11,869 bases of DNA from NCBI GenBank assembly GCA_045613165.1, contig JAZLAK010000107.1, positions 1-11,869 on the forward strand, written 5' to 3'. Made by a program: the position numbers and the translations under genes. This DNA is from UMGS1124 sp045613165. GTDB lineage: Bacteria; Bacillota_I; Bacilli_A; RF39; UBA660. Shown here piece by piece: positions 4,629-10,979 of this stretch (position 1 is its first letter; every line of letters starts with the position of its first letter). The notes beneath the pieces are model-generated. The model was given only the letters and a program-made list of their open reading frames with translations. It did no database searches and was not told the DNA's origin.

Positions 4629-5503
4629 TTATTTAACCATTCTACATTTAACATACTATACTTATCTTTAAATTTTAAATATACTTTATTCAACATATCT
4701 AAATATTTATCTACTACATTCAATACATCAACTATATCACTATCTTTACCATCTTCTAAAATTATTTTATCAAAAACATCAAAATAAAATGTAGGATACA
4801 TCAATCTAGAATATAACAAATTAAACATTAAATTATTAACATTTAATCTTTCTAATAACAAAAGTACATTATTAACATCATAAGCATCACTTAACAAATA
4901 TGCTTTTATATACTCAGCAATATCTCTAATATTATAATCAATAACTAAATTTAAAGGATTATTATAATCAATTAAATAACAAGGATAATTCATTCTATTA
5001 TGAACAATTCCAACCACTTCATTATCATTAAACATTCTCTTACTCATATTAAAATACAAAATAGCATTTTCAGCTAAACCAGAAAACATACCAAAACTAT
5101 TTAAAACTGTTTGATAATTATAACCCAATTCTCTTAATTGTATCTCATAATAATCTAATCGTTCACTCCAAAGTTCTCCCCAATTATAAGGTTCTTTATC
5201 TATAGGATAAAACTTCAATTCTTCAAACTTTATTTCATATTTTAAAATACCTTTAATTTTCAATAAAGAATATTTTTTATTGTCAACATCACAAAATAAT
5301 TTCCCTTCTTTATTTAAAATAATTTCAAAACTTTCAATATTATTTTCTTTTATAAAATTATAAATTAACTCTACAACATTTATATCATTCAAAACTAAAT
5401 AAAATATATATAAATCATTATTAAAATAAAAAAAATAATTATTACTATCCTTATTAATTTCATCCAACAAAATATTATAATAAGTATAAATAACATTTTT
5501 CAT
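4607..5503 (-). CDS. YutH-like kinase-fold (spore coat associated) protein, probable pseudokinase
   Basis: This protein has 298 residues and no signal peptide or membrane segment. The C-terminal half resembles the aminoglycoside-phosphotransferase-like fold of the CotS/YutH coat proteins: WSERLDYYEIQLREL (about 112-126), GIVHNRMNYPCYLIDY, and NLVIDYNIRDIAEYIK. The phosphotransferase catalytic motif HGD is replaced by HNR, so the catalytic aspartate is absent, while the metal-site-like VIDY remains. The N-terminal half is a poorly conserved lobe without a clear phosphate loop. Context supports the YutH reading: yutD and yunB, neighbours of yutH in Bacillus, lie just upstream here. No sigma-A promoter is evident; CATATATT, like a sigma-E -10, lies upstream. 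The ribosome binding site is weak. The alternative is an unrelated lineage-specific protein with a chance match. Confidence 0.55.
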   Translation of the reverse strand: MKNVIYTYYNILLDEINKDSNNYFFYFNNDLYIFYLVLNDINVVELIYNFIKENNIESFEIILNKEGKLFCDVDNKKYSLLKIKGILKYEIKFEELKFYPIDKEPYNWGELWSERLDYYEIQLRELGYNYQTVLNSFGMFSGLAENAILYFNMSKRMFNDNEVVGIVHNRMNYPCYLIDYNNPLNLVIDYNIRDIAEYIKAYLLSDAYDVNNVLLLLERLNVNNLMFNLLYSRLMYPTFYFDVFDKIILEDGKDSDIVDVLNVVDKYLDMLNKVYLKFKDKYSMLNVEWLNKIKNVEN

Positions 5504-5524
5504 AATATCACTACTAAAATATAT

Positions 5525-5552
5525 GAAAAAACCTAAGCTTTTATACTTAGGT
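5525..5552 (-). terminator. Terminator after the DUF1292-like gene
   Basis: On the minus strand ACCTAAG, an 8-base loop and CTTAGGT are followed by a T-run. It separates the DUF1292-like gene from the yutH-like gene. Confidence 0.8.
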
Positions 5553-5558
5553 ATTAAT

Positions 5559-6632
5559 TTATCCTAATACTTCATTTTCATTTAAAGTACCATTATTATT
5601 AAATAAGTTTGAAGCAGTATTTTCTAAAGAATTATTCTCATTTTTTAACAATTCATTTTCTTCTTTATATATACTTGCTAACTCTTCAAACAATTTTATT
5701 TTTCTTTCATTAAGAGCAATCTTTTTATCAATATCTATATTATTAGAACTATCTAACTTATTATTTTGATTATTATCAATTATATTATTAGATACATTTT
5801 CTATTGGTTGACTATATATATTTACATTTGAAACCTCATTAACAGGAGTAATTACATCATTTAATGGTGTATTTAATTCTTGTTCACTTATTGAAAATGG
5901 CATATTTACAGGTTGATCAAATATATTAGGCTCATTACTAACTCTAAATCCACTCTCAATTCCACTAGGTTTAACACTATTAATACTTAAAGGTTCATTA
6001 CCCAATGAAGGAATATCAGGCACAGGATTTTCTAATATAGGTGCTTCTACTATAGGCGCAATTGGTTCAATCTTAGGAATTGAATCAAACGGATTAGTAC
6101 TAACTTCTTCCACTGGGCTTGTATTTAAATTAACAGGTGTTGATTCCATATTAAATGTATTTTGATTTTGAGGAATAGCACTTATTTGAACGGGTTGTGA
6201 AGTACTGACAGGAGTTTCTACATCACCACCAAAACTTTGTGATAATAAATCTTTATTTAAAACTGTATCGTTACTACTTTCTACACTATTCTTATACGCA
6301 GTTTTTATAGCATTTATATTTGTATCATTTAATGCTATAGCCTTACCTTCGTTTAATTTTAATGGATTAGCATATGCTAGAAATTGAATATCAGTTGTTC
6401 CACCAGTAATTATTCCTTGCATTATTTTCTTTAAATTACTCCATTCATCAGGTGTAATATCATTTGATAAACCACTATTTTCTTCAGCAACATACATTTT
6501 TATTAAACCATCTTGAACAGTTTCATTTTTAGTATAAAAAGCATATTTTTTTGCTCCATTACTAAAATAACAAATCAATTCAATATTCATTGGTTGACCA
6601 TTTCTATCCAATACAGTAACTTGACTATTCAT
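5559..6632 (-). CDS. DUF1292-like N-terminal domain with disordered linker and coiled-coil tail
   Basis: This protein has 357 residues in three parts. Residues 1-80 resemble DUF1292 (YrzB): DRNGQPMNIELICYF, KKYAFYTKNE, GLIKMYVAEE and a closing helix TPDEWSNLKKIMQGI. Residues about 135-295 are a low-complexity linker rich in P, N, S, V and E with many acidic PxxE/PI repeats, probably disordered. Residues 300-344 form a heptad-like coiled coil (ALNERKIKLFEELASIYKEENELLKNE). There is no signal peptide or membrane segment, so it is cytosolic. The start has AGAGGGA 6 bases upstream. The function of DUF1292 is not established. The layout, a small folded head joined by a long flexible linker to a dimerising helix, suggests an adaptor or scaffold; that is inference. 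It has its own downstream terminator and follows yutD's terminator. Confidence 0.65.
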   Translation of the reverse strand: MNSQVTVLDRNGQPMNIELICYFSNGAKKYAFYTKNETVQDGLIKMYVAEENSGLSNDITPDEWSNLKKIMQGIITGGTTDIQFLAYANPLKLNEGKAIALNDTNINAIKTAYKNSVESSNDTVLNKDLLSQSFGGDVETPVSTSQPVQISAIPQNQNTFNMESTPVNLNTSPVEEVSTNPFDSIPKIEPIAPIVEAPILENPVPDIPSLGNEPLSINSVKPSGIESGFRVSNEPNIFDQPVNMPFSISEQELNTPLNDVITPVNEVSNVNIYSQPIENVSNNIIDNNQNNKLDSSNNIDIDKKIALNERKIKLFEELASIYKEENELLKNENNSLENTASNLFNNNGTLNENEVLG

Positions 6633-6673
6633 ACAAATCCCTCTCTATTCTAAAAATATTCTAACATAAAATA

Positions 6674-6700
6674 AATAAAAAAAAAAGATTAAATCTTTTT
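6674..6700 (-). terminator. Weak terminator after yutD
   Basis: AAAAAGATTAAATCTTTTT is a 19-base inverted repeat followed on the minus strand by a long T/A-rich run. The yutD stop codon lies in its centre. The stem is almost all A-T, so termination may be partial. Confidence 0.5.
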
Positions 6701-6958
6701 TAATACAAAATACTTACAACTATAAGCACAATTTTCTTTCAAATACTTATCCTTATTTGATATTCTATTGAAGTTTTTACTTTTTTTATTATTATCATCG
6801 TAAAAACCTTTTAATCTTAATTTAGAATAAGCATAATCCCCTACTATATAATCAAAATCATAAAAATATTCTGTAAAAAGACTCTCAAACTCCTCCATTA
6901 CAAAACACTCTCTATAATTTTCAACTAACTCAAATTTAAACTCCCCAACACTTATCAT
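6689..6958 (-). CDS. yutD: YutD family protein (DUF1027)
   Basis: This protein of 89 residues matches YutD (DUF1027) throughout: VGEFKFELVENYRECF, DFDYIVGDYAYSKLRLKGFYDD, NRISNKDKYLKENCAYSCKYFVLKKI. It is close to full family length, lacking only a C-terminal extension. The function of YutD is unknown. The start codon lies 1 base after the stop of the upstream gene, and its ribosome binding site AAGGAG is inside that gene, so translation of the two is coupled. Two cysteines in CAYSC are in the conserved C-terminal region. In Bacillus subtilis yutD lies in the yun/yut region with yunB and yutH, both of which have homologues in this window. Confidence 0.9.
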   Translation of the reverse strand: MISVGEFKFELVENYRECFVMEEFESLFTEYFYDFDYIVGDYAYSKLRLKGFYDDNNKKSKNFNRISNKDKYLKENCAYSCKYFVLKKI

Positions 6959-6959
6959 A

Positions 6960-7751
6960 TTAACTCCTTAAAAAATGTAAAGCAATCATTATACCAATCA
7001 TAATTTCAGTAGTCATAATGCTTAATAACATCAATGTATCAACGAATCCATTCCCACTTGTTATAATTAAATTTTTAGGAATGAATTTCTTATTTCTCTT
7101 ATTATCTTCTTTTTCTTTTTCTAATATTCTATTATTGATATTTCTAACTTTTTCTTCACTCATCTTTTGTATTTCATCTTTATCTAATCCATACTTATCA
7201 TAAGTAGAAGAACTTAATAAATCATTTCTAATAAGTTTAAACTTCATATTATTATTTAATAATGCTTTCTTTCTACTCCAATACATAGGAACTATATTAA
7301 CATCCTTAGTAATTAAATTATGTAAAGTAGCAAAATTATTATTCTTAGGATCAAAGTATTTATCAAAGAACTCTAATTCGTCATCAGTAAACTTATTACT
7401 CTTATTTCTCTCTATTATCATATTAATAAGTATAATTTCTATCTTACTAGTTAAATCAGTTTTCCCTACGTTCTTTTCACTATTTAGCCATTTAGAATAG
7501 TCATTCATCAAGCTAATAAATTCTTCCATTTCACTTACTTTTAAACCATACATAATTAAGTTACTTTTGAAACTATTTTCATTATCTATTCTATATGGGT
7601 TAAGTATATTTATATCTCCATATATTTTACATAAACATCTAATTACATATACTTCAAAAATATGAGCTTTATCATAATCTTTACCATTCTTTATAAGTAA
7701 GTAATTACTTATACCATTACTAATACTATCATTTATAAAAATATTATTCAT
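6960..7751 (-). CDS. Unknown protein with a C-terminal membrane anchor
   Basis: I do not recognise this 263-residue protein. Residues 1-230 look cytosolic, helical and charged, with tryptophans in DYSKWLNSE and PMYWSRKK and a basic stretch KEKEDNKRNKKF (about 213-224). A single hydrophobic segment runs from about 238 to 260 at the very C-terminus (LMLLSIMTTEIMIGIMIALHF), giving a tail-anchored topology with the bulk in the cytosol. It starts at ATG 7751 behind AGGTGGTGAT, is driven by an extended -10 promoter at 7776-7784, and is cotranscribed with yutD one base downstream. The link with yutD suggests a shared membrane-adjacent role, but that is only context. Confidence 0.7.
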   Translation of the reverse strand: MNNIFINDSISNGISNYLLIKNGKDYDKAHIFEVYVIRCLCKIYGDINILNPYRIDNENSFKSNLIMYGLKVSEMEEFISLMNDYSKWLNSEKNVGKTDLTSKIEIILINMIIERNKSNKFTDDELEFFDKYFDPKNNNFATLHNLITKDVNIVPMYWSRKKALLNNNMKFKLIRNDLLSSSTYDKYGLDKDEIQKMSEEKVRNINNRILEKEKEDNKRNKKFIPKNLIITSGNGFVDTLMLLSIMTTEIMIGIMIALHFLRS

Positions 7752-7775
7752 AAGTAATCACCACCTACTATAAAA

Positions 7776-7784
7776 ATTATAACA
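7776..7784 (-). promoter_or_regulatory. Extended -10 promoter before the tail-anchored gene and yutD
   Basis: TGTTATAAT on the minus strand is a perfect extended -10 (TGnTATAAT), 24 bases before the start codon. The -35 region at 17 bases is poor (TGGAAT), as is tolerated by extended -10 promoters. Confidence 0.6.
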
Positions 7785-7814
7785 CTAAAACTTTAACTAT
7801 TCCATTTTATTTAA

Positions 7815-8534
7815 CTAGTTTACACCACTATTTACTATACTAGAACTTCCATCAATACTTCCACCTAATATATTTGGTACCTCTCCATTAACTAATTTAC
7901 TCGCTATTAAAAACTTATACTCCATATTATTTCTATCTTTCTCTATAGGAAGCTCAACTACCTCTTCTACTTTCATATTTATATATAATTTAATTAACGA
8001 ATTATTAATACCATAATTTTCAACTTCTACATCTACATACGCATCAACATTTTCTAAAAAACTAACTTTAACAGGAACTTTAGGTCCAAGACGAGCAAAT
8101 AACGTATTATTAGTAACAACACCAACAGGCATAAAAACAACTATACCATTATTACTTCTTAACATTTCTAAGTTATGATAATCAGTTATTTTACCACTCT
8201 CTATCTTAAAAACATTACCCTCTAAATCATTTATAATATTATTTAATAAAACATTACACTTATTATTATCTATATCTACATTTACAATATTATTATTAAC
8301 TAAATTTAGTTTAATATAATCATTAGTATCTATATTCAAATATTTTTTTATAGTATCATTCATATAATACTTAGTTAATTCTTCTATCTTTATCATAGCG
8401 CTATAAGATATACTTTTACCTAATCTTTCACCTAACAAACTAAAAAATATTATATCAAATATAACAACACAACAAACTATTAATCCTATCTTACTTTTTT
8501 TATTATACTTTTTCCTTTTATAAAAATGTTTCAT
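7815..8534 (-). CDS. yunB: YunB-type sporulation protein
   Basis: This protein of 239 residues has a basic N-terminus and one membrane segment (about 16-34), then an extracytoplasmic domain matching YunB: PVGVVTNNTLFARLGPKVPV (136-155), then VENYGINNSLIKLYINMKV and PIEKD, and a closing KLVNGEVPN. In Bacillus subtilis YunB is made in the mother cell under sigma-E and is needed for efficient sporulation; its biochemical role is unknown. The C-terminal tail after VPN is rich in G and S. No good ribosome binding site or sigma-A promoter is seen; CATAATAT, similar to a sigma-E -10, lies just upstream, overlapping the T-run of the preceding terminator. Its presence points to a sporulating ancestor or organism. 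Confidence 0.85.
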   Translation of the reverse strand: MKHFYKRKKYNKKSKIGLIVCCVVIFDIIFFSLLGERLGKSISYSAMIKIEELTKYYMNDTIKKYLNIDTNDYIKLNLVNNNIVNVDIDNNKCNVLLNNIINDLEGNVFKIESGKITDYHNLEMLRSNNGIVVFMPVGVVTNNTLFARLGPKVPVKVSFLENVDAYVDVEVENYGINNSLIKLYINMKVEEVVELPIEKDRNNMEYKFLIASKLVNGEVPNILGGSIDGSSSIVNSGVN

Positions 8535-8548
8535 ACTAAATATTATGT

Positions 8549-8576
8549 AAAAAAAAGAACTATATTAAAATAGTCC
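8549..8576 (-). terminator. Terminator between the 9356-8565 gene and yunB
   Basis: On the minus strand GGACTAT, a 6-base loop and ATAGTTC (one G-T pair) are followed by eight T. The stop codon of the upstream gene lies in the loop. Confidence 0.75.
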
Positions 8577-9356
8577 TAAATTAAAATAATTATTTGCAAA
8601 TATAACTGCTAATATCAATATAATAATTAAGAATACTATACCAACTACTTTTATAGCAATATTATTAGACTTTAAATCTTTTTCTAATTCTTTAAAATCA
8701 TCATATTTTTCTTCAATACTTAAATCTTCTTCATCTAAGTTTTCAGTACTTTTCTCGCTTATAATTTCTTTATCTAATTCCATTGTTCTATATACTGTTT
8801 CAGTATCATTATCTTTTAAATCACTTAATATATCTAATGCAGTAGTATTGCCACTAACACTCTCTTTATTCTTCATTTCTAAAGCAGTTATAGTATTTAT
8901 TAAGTTAACAATATTTTCTTCACTATCTTCTAAATCTTCTTCATCATATTCTTCATTGTCAATATTTAATTTTTTTAATATATCATATTGAGTATCATGA
9001 ACTTTTTTTAATCTTTCTTTCTCATAATCAACATCTTGAGTTTTTTTGGCTTTTTCTAATATTGCATTAATATCATACTCTTTTGTATCTTGTAATTTTT
9101 CTTCAATAGAATCAGATTCATATTCCTTAACATCTAAACTACGTTTTGGAATACTATCTCTATAACGTTTATCCAACATATCCCTAATTCTATCTACATC
9201 TATTTTATTTACATCCTCATCTATAACAGTAGCATTACTATGAATATCAAATTTTTCAATTTCAGCATTCTTAATTTGCTCATATAACTCTTTATTTCTT
9301 TCAGCTCTACTCTTTAAATTTGGAGTTTCTGTATATTTATCCATTCTTGAATTCAT
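8565..9356 (-). CDS. Unknown acidic protein with a C-terminal membrane anchor
   Basis: I do not recognise this 263-residue protein. The start at 9356 (MNSRMDKY) is chosen over an in-frame ATG at 9380 because AGGTGAT lies 5 bases before it. The N-terminus has SRAERNKELYEQIKNAEIEK (about 16-35), the most conserved-looking stretch. The middle is strongly acidic and probably helical or disordered (EEYDEEDLEDSEEN near 136-149). A single hydrophobic segment IAIKVVGIVFLIIILILAVI (233-252) near the C-terminus anchors it with the bulk in the cytosol. It is the first leftward gene of the yun/yut-like block and is divergent from the ferredoxin gene. Its topology is shared with the 263-residue product of 6960-7751, but I see no sequence similarity between them. 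A cell-envelope or division role would be guesswork. Confidence 0.65.
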   Translation of the reverse strand: MNSRMDKYTETPNLKSRAERNKELYEQIKNAEIEKFDIHSNATVIDEDVNKIDVDRIRDMLDKRYRDSIPKRSLDVKEYESDSIEEKLQDTKEYDINAILEKAKKTQDVDYEKERLKKVHDTQYDILKKLNIDNEEYDEEDLEDSEENIVNLINTITALEMKNKESVSGNTTALDILSDLKDNDTETVYRTMELDKEIISEKSTENLDEEDLSIEEKYDDFKELEKDLKSNNIAIKVVGIVFLIIILILAVIFANNYFNLGLF

Positions 9357-9385
9357 ATAATCACCTATCATGTTAATCATAACAT

Positions 9386-9400
9386 ATAATGAATCATTAT
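9386..9400. promoter_or_regulatory. 7-1-7 palindrome between divergent genes, candidate operator
   Basis: ATAATGA-A-TCATTAT is a perfect inverted repeat in the intergenic region between the acidic tail-anchored gene and the ferredoxin gene, 15 bases upstream of the ferredoxin -35 box. The 7-1-7 layout is that of Fur-family boxes in Bacillus (Fur, PerR, Zur), and the bases are Fur-like, but the order within the arms is not the Bacillus consensus. In such AT-rich DNA it could be chance. Confidence 0.35.
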
Positions 9401-9415
9401 TCTACAATTTTTTCG

Positions 9416-9444
9416 TTGATAAAAAAGATTTATTGATTTATAAT
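9416..9444 (+). promoter_or_regulatory. Promoter of the ferredoxin gene
   Basis: TTGATA (9416-9421), a 17-base spacer and TATAAT (9439-9444) precede a strong ribosome binding site AGGAGG (9457-9462) and ATG at 9469. This is one of the strongest protein-gene promoter and ribosome binding site combinations in the window. Confidence 0.85.
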
Positions 9445-9468
9445 AAAATTAAAGTTAGGAGGACTAAT

Positions 9469-9837
9469 ATGGGAAAAATTGAATTTATTGAAGAAAAATG
9501 TTTCGGTTGTGGAGCATGCTGGAGTGTTGCACCAGAAAACTTTACTTGTAATGATGAAGGAAGAACTACAATGATTAGCAATGAAGCAAACGAAGCTGCT
9601 ATAGAAGCTAGTGAAATATGTCCGGCTAGTGCAATAATTGTTGAAGGTGCTTGCGACTGTTGTGATTGCGAAAATTGCAATTATGACGACGAAAACACTG
9701 AATGCGATTATAACCATGAATGTTCATGTGGAGAAAATTGTACATGTACTGAAGAAGATAATTGTGGTTGTTTAAATAAATGTACATGCGGTGATGATTG
9801 CAACTGTACAGATGAATGCAATTGTGGTTGTAAATAA
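9469..9837 (+). CDS. Single [4Fe-4S] ferredoxin with a metallothionein-like cysteine-rich tail
   Basis: This protein of 122 residues has two halves. Residues 1-60 are a monocluster ferredoxin: EEKCFGCGACWSVAPENF gives C11, C14 and C17, and EICPASAI gives the fourth ligand C51 with its following proline. It would carry low-potential electrons in the cytosol. Residues 61-122 hold 19 cysteines, mostly as CxC units three to five residues apart (CSC, CTC, CGC, CTC, CNC, CNCGC), with D, E, N and G between and no hydrophobic core; this resembles metallothioneins and suggests metal binding. The start at 9469 has AGGAGG 6 bases upstream; an in-frame start at 9370 is rejected since it precedes the promoter. 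The gene is monocistronic, with strong expression signals. The tail's metal and purpose are unknown; cluster storage, iron or zinc buffering or protection of the ferredoxin cluster are possibilities. Confidence 0.9.
   Translation: MGKIEFIEEKCFGCGACWSVAPENFTCNDEGRTTMISNEANEAAIEASEICPASAIIVEGACDCCDCENCNYDDENTECDYNHECSCGENCTCTEEDNCGCLNKCTCGDDCNCTDECNCGCK
9760..9831 (+). repeat. 60-base repeat in the cysteine-rich tail
   Basis: AATTGTGGTTGT occurs at 9760-9771 and exactly again at 9820-9831, 60 bases (20 codons) apart, both encoding NCGC. TGTACATG-type CTC codons also recur between. This indicates growth of the tail by internal duplication. Confidence 0.55.
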
Positions 9838-9849
9838 TTAACATATAAA

Positions 9850-9879
9850 AACCTAGAATAATTTCTAGGTTATTTTTTT
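9850..9879. terminator. Bidirectional terminator between ferredoxin and trmL
   Basis: AACCTAGAA, loop TAAT and TTCTAGGTT form a perfect 9-bp stem. On the plus strand it is followed by ATTTTTTTA; on the minus strand the stem is followed by TTTTATATG. It can end both the ferredoxin and trmL transcripts. Confidence 0.85.
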
Positions 9880-10390
9880 ATCCTGTTTCTTCAATAAAAT
9901 CAGCAGACTTATGTGGTTCTTCAAATAACAAATCTCTATAATCCTGTTGTCTTAAAGCTTCATATACCATAATAGCAACGGTATTAGATAAATTTAATGC
10001 ACGAACATTATCAGTCATAGGCATTCTCATACAATTATCTAAATACGGTTTTAAAATATTAGTTGGTATTCCAGTTGATTCTTTACCAAATATAAAGTAA
10101 ATATTTTCATCTTTGTTACTATAATCAAAACTTGTATGTGGTTTCTTACCATATCTAGTTAAAAAATAATAAGTTCCCTTATTCTTACTAAAGAAATCTT
10201 CTATATTTTCATAAACTTCATATTCACAATTTTCGATATAATTAACACCACTTCTTTTTATATATTTTTCGTCCAAACTAAATCCTAGTGGTTTTATCAA
10301 ATGTAATTTAGTATTAGTAGCAACACAAGTTCTCATTATATTTCCTGTATTACCAGGAATCTCAGGTTCAAATAAAACTACATTAAGCAT
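9878..10390 (-). CDS. trmL: tRNA (cytidine(34)-2'-O)-methyltransferase TrmL
   Basis: This 170-residue SpoU-class (SPOUT) methyltransferase 2'-O-methylates the wobble base of certain leucine tRNAs with S-adenosylmethionine. Diagnostic motifs are the N-terminal VVLFEPEIPGNTGNIMRTC (4-22), the knot region IYFIFGKESTGIP, and RMPMTDNVRALNLSNTVAI with the cofactor-binding loop. Its length is close to the family norm of about 155-160, with a short extra C-terminal tail (DLLFEEPHKSADFIEETG). The start overlaps the stop of the upstream thioredoxin-fold gene as TAATG, so translation is coupled. It ends in a bidirectional terminator. A tRNA-Leu with TAA anticodon, the usual substrate type, is encoded in the same window. 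Confidence 0.93.
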   Translation of the reverse strand: MLNVVLFEPEIPGNTGNIMRTCVATNTKLHLIKPLGFSLDEKYIKRSGVNYIENCEYEVYENIEDFFSKNKGTYYFLTRYGKKPHTSFDYSNKDENIYFIFGKESTGIPTNILKPYLDNCMRMPMTDNVRALNLSNTVAIMVYEALRQQDYRDLLFEEPHKSADFIEETG

Positions 10391-10887
10391 TAATTTACCT
10401 CATACTCATCTAATAATTTTTCAAACTCACCACTATTTAAAATACTTGTACTACTATCAATAGTCTTAACATATTCTCCATCTTTATAATATACAATAGC
10501 AGGTAATTTATTTATTTTACTATTTAATACTTTGTTCAACTCTTCAATATCATTTGCTTTATTAGTATAATCAATATAAATAAAATTATCTCTTAAATCA
10601 CGACTTTTAATTACTTTTTTTAAATCAGTTTCTAACTTATAAATTTCTTCACTACCAGTTTTAGTAACTAATATAAATTGTTCACTATTAGGTTCTGTTA
10701 ATATATTATTTAAATCACTCACATTAACTTCACTAACATAACCATCTAAATAACTACTTTCTAATTTTCTACTTTGATATTTTTTATTCATTTCAAATAT
10801 AAAGAATGTAATAATTACTACTAAAACTAACATTATAACTAAATATAAATAATTTTTCTTAGGTATAACTCTATCATTTTTCTTCAC
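10390..10887 (-). CDS. Membrane-anchored thioredoxin-fold protein lacking the CxxC site
   Basis: This protein of about 165 residues has a short basic N-terminus, one membrane segment (about 14-34, YLYLVIMLVLVVIITFFIF) and an outward-facing thioredoxin-like domain. The fold is suggested by ILVTKTGSEEIYKLETDLKKVI, which aligns with the strand-CxxC-helix of thioredoxins, and KLPAIVYYKDGEYVKTI, which carries the cis-proline and the following strand. Both active-site cysteines are absent (the region reads TGSEEIYKLE, and the whole protein has no cysteine), so it should not be an oxidoreductase; a chaperone or binding role is possible. The start is uncertain: GTG at 10887 has AGGTGG 8 bases upstream and is preferred; GTG at 10899 would add 4 residues but lacks proper spacing. 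It is cotranscribed with trmL. Confidence 0.65.
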   Translation of the reverse strand: MKKNDRVIPKKNYLYLVIMLVLVVIITFFIFEMNKKYQSRKLESSYLDGYVSEVNVSDLNNILTEPNSEQFILVTKTGSEEIYKLETDLKKVIKSRDLRDNFIYIDYTNKANDIEELNKVLNSKINKLPAIVYYKDGEYVKTIDSSTSILNSGEFEKLLDEYEVN

Positions 10888-10914
10888 AACAACTTCCACC
10901 TTTCCATTAATTAT

Positions 10915-10943
10915 ATTTTAACATAACAAAAAAAATAAGTAAA
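10915..10943 (-). promoter_or_regulatory. Promoter of the thioredoxin-fold/trmL operon
   Basis: On the minus strand TTTACT (10938-10943), a 17-base spacer and TAAAAT (10915-10920) lie just after the cotJ terminator. The TTTACT -35 is the same variant used by cvfD and nfu. Confidence 0.65.
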
Positions 10944-10953
10944 TTACATGAAG

Positions 10954-10979
10954 AAAAAAATCAAGATTAATAACCTTGA
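10954..10979 (-). terminator. Terminator of the cotJ operon
   Basis: On the minus strand TCAAGGTTATTAATCTTGA folds into an 8-bp stem (one G-T pair, 3-base loop) followed by seven T. It includes the stop codon of cotJC. Confidence 0.8.

Noticed and set aside
7018..7203. Rightward open frame with hydrophobic residues
   Set aside because: It is a shadow antisense to the tail-anchored gene at 6960-7751, with no ribosome binding site or promoter.
9430..9844. Three leftward open frames opposite the ferredoxin gene
   Set aside because: They are antisense shadows made by cysteine codons and low stop density; none has a ribosome binding site, and the plus-strand gene has clear motifs, promoter and terminator.
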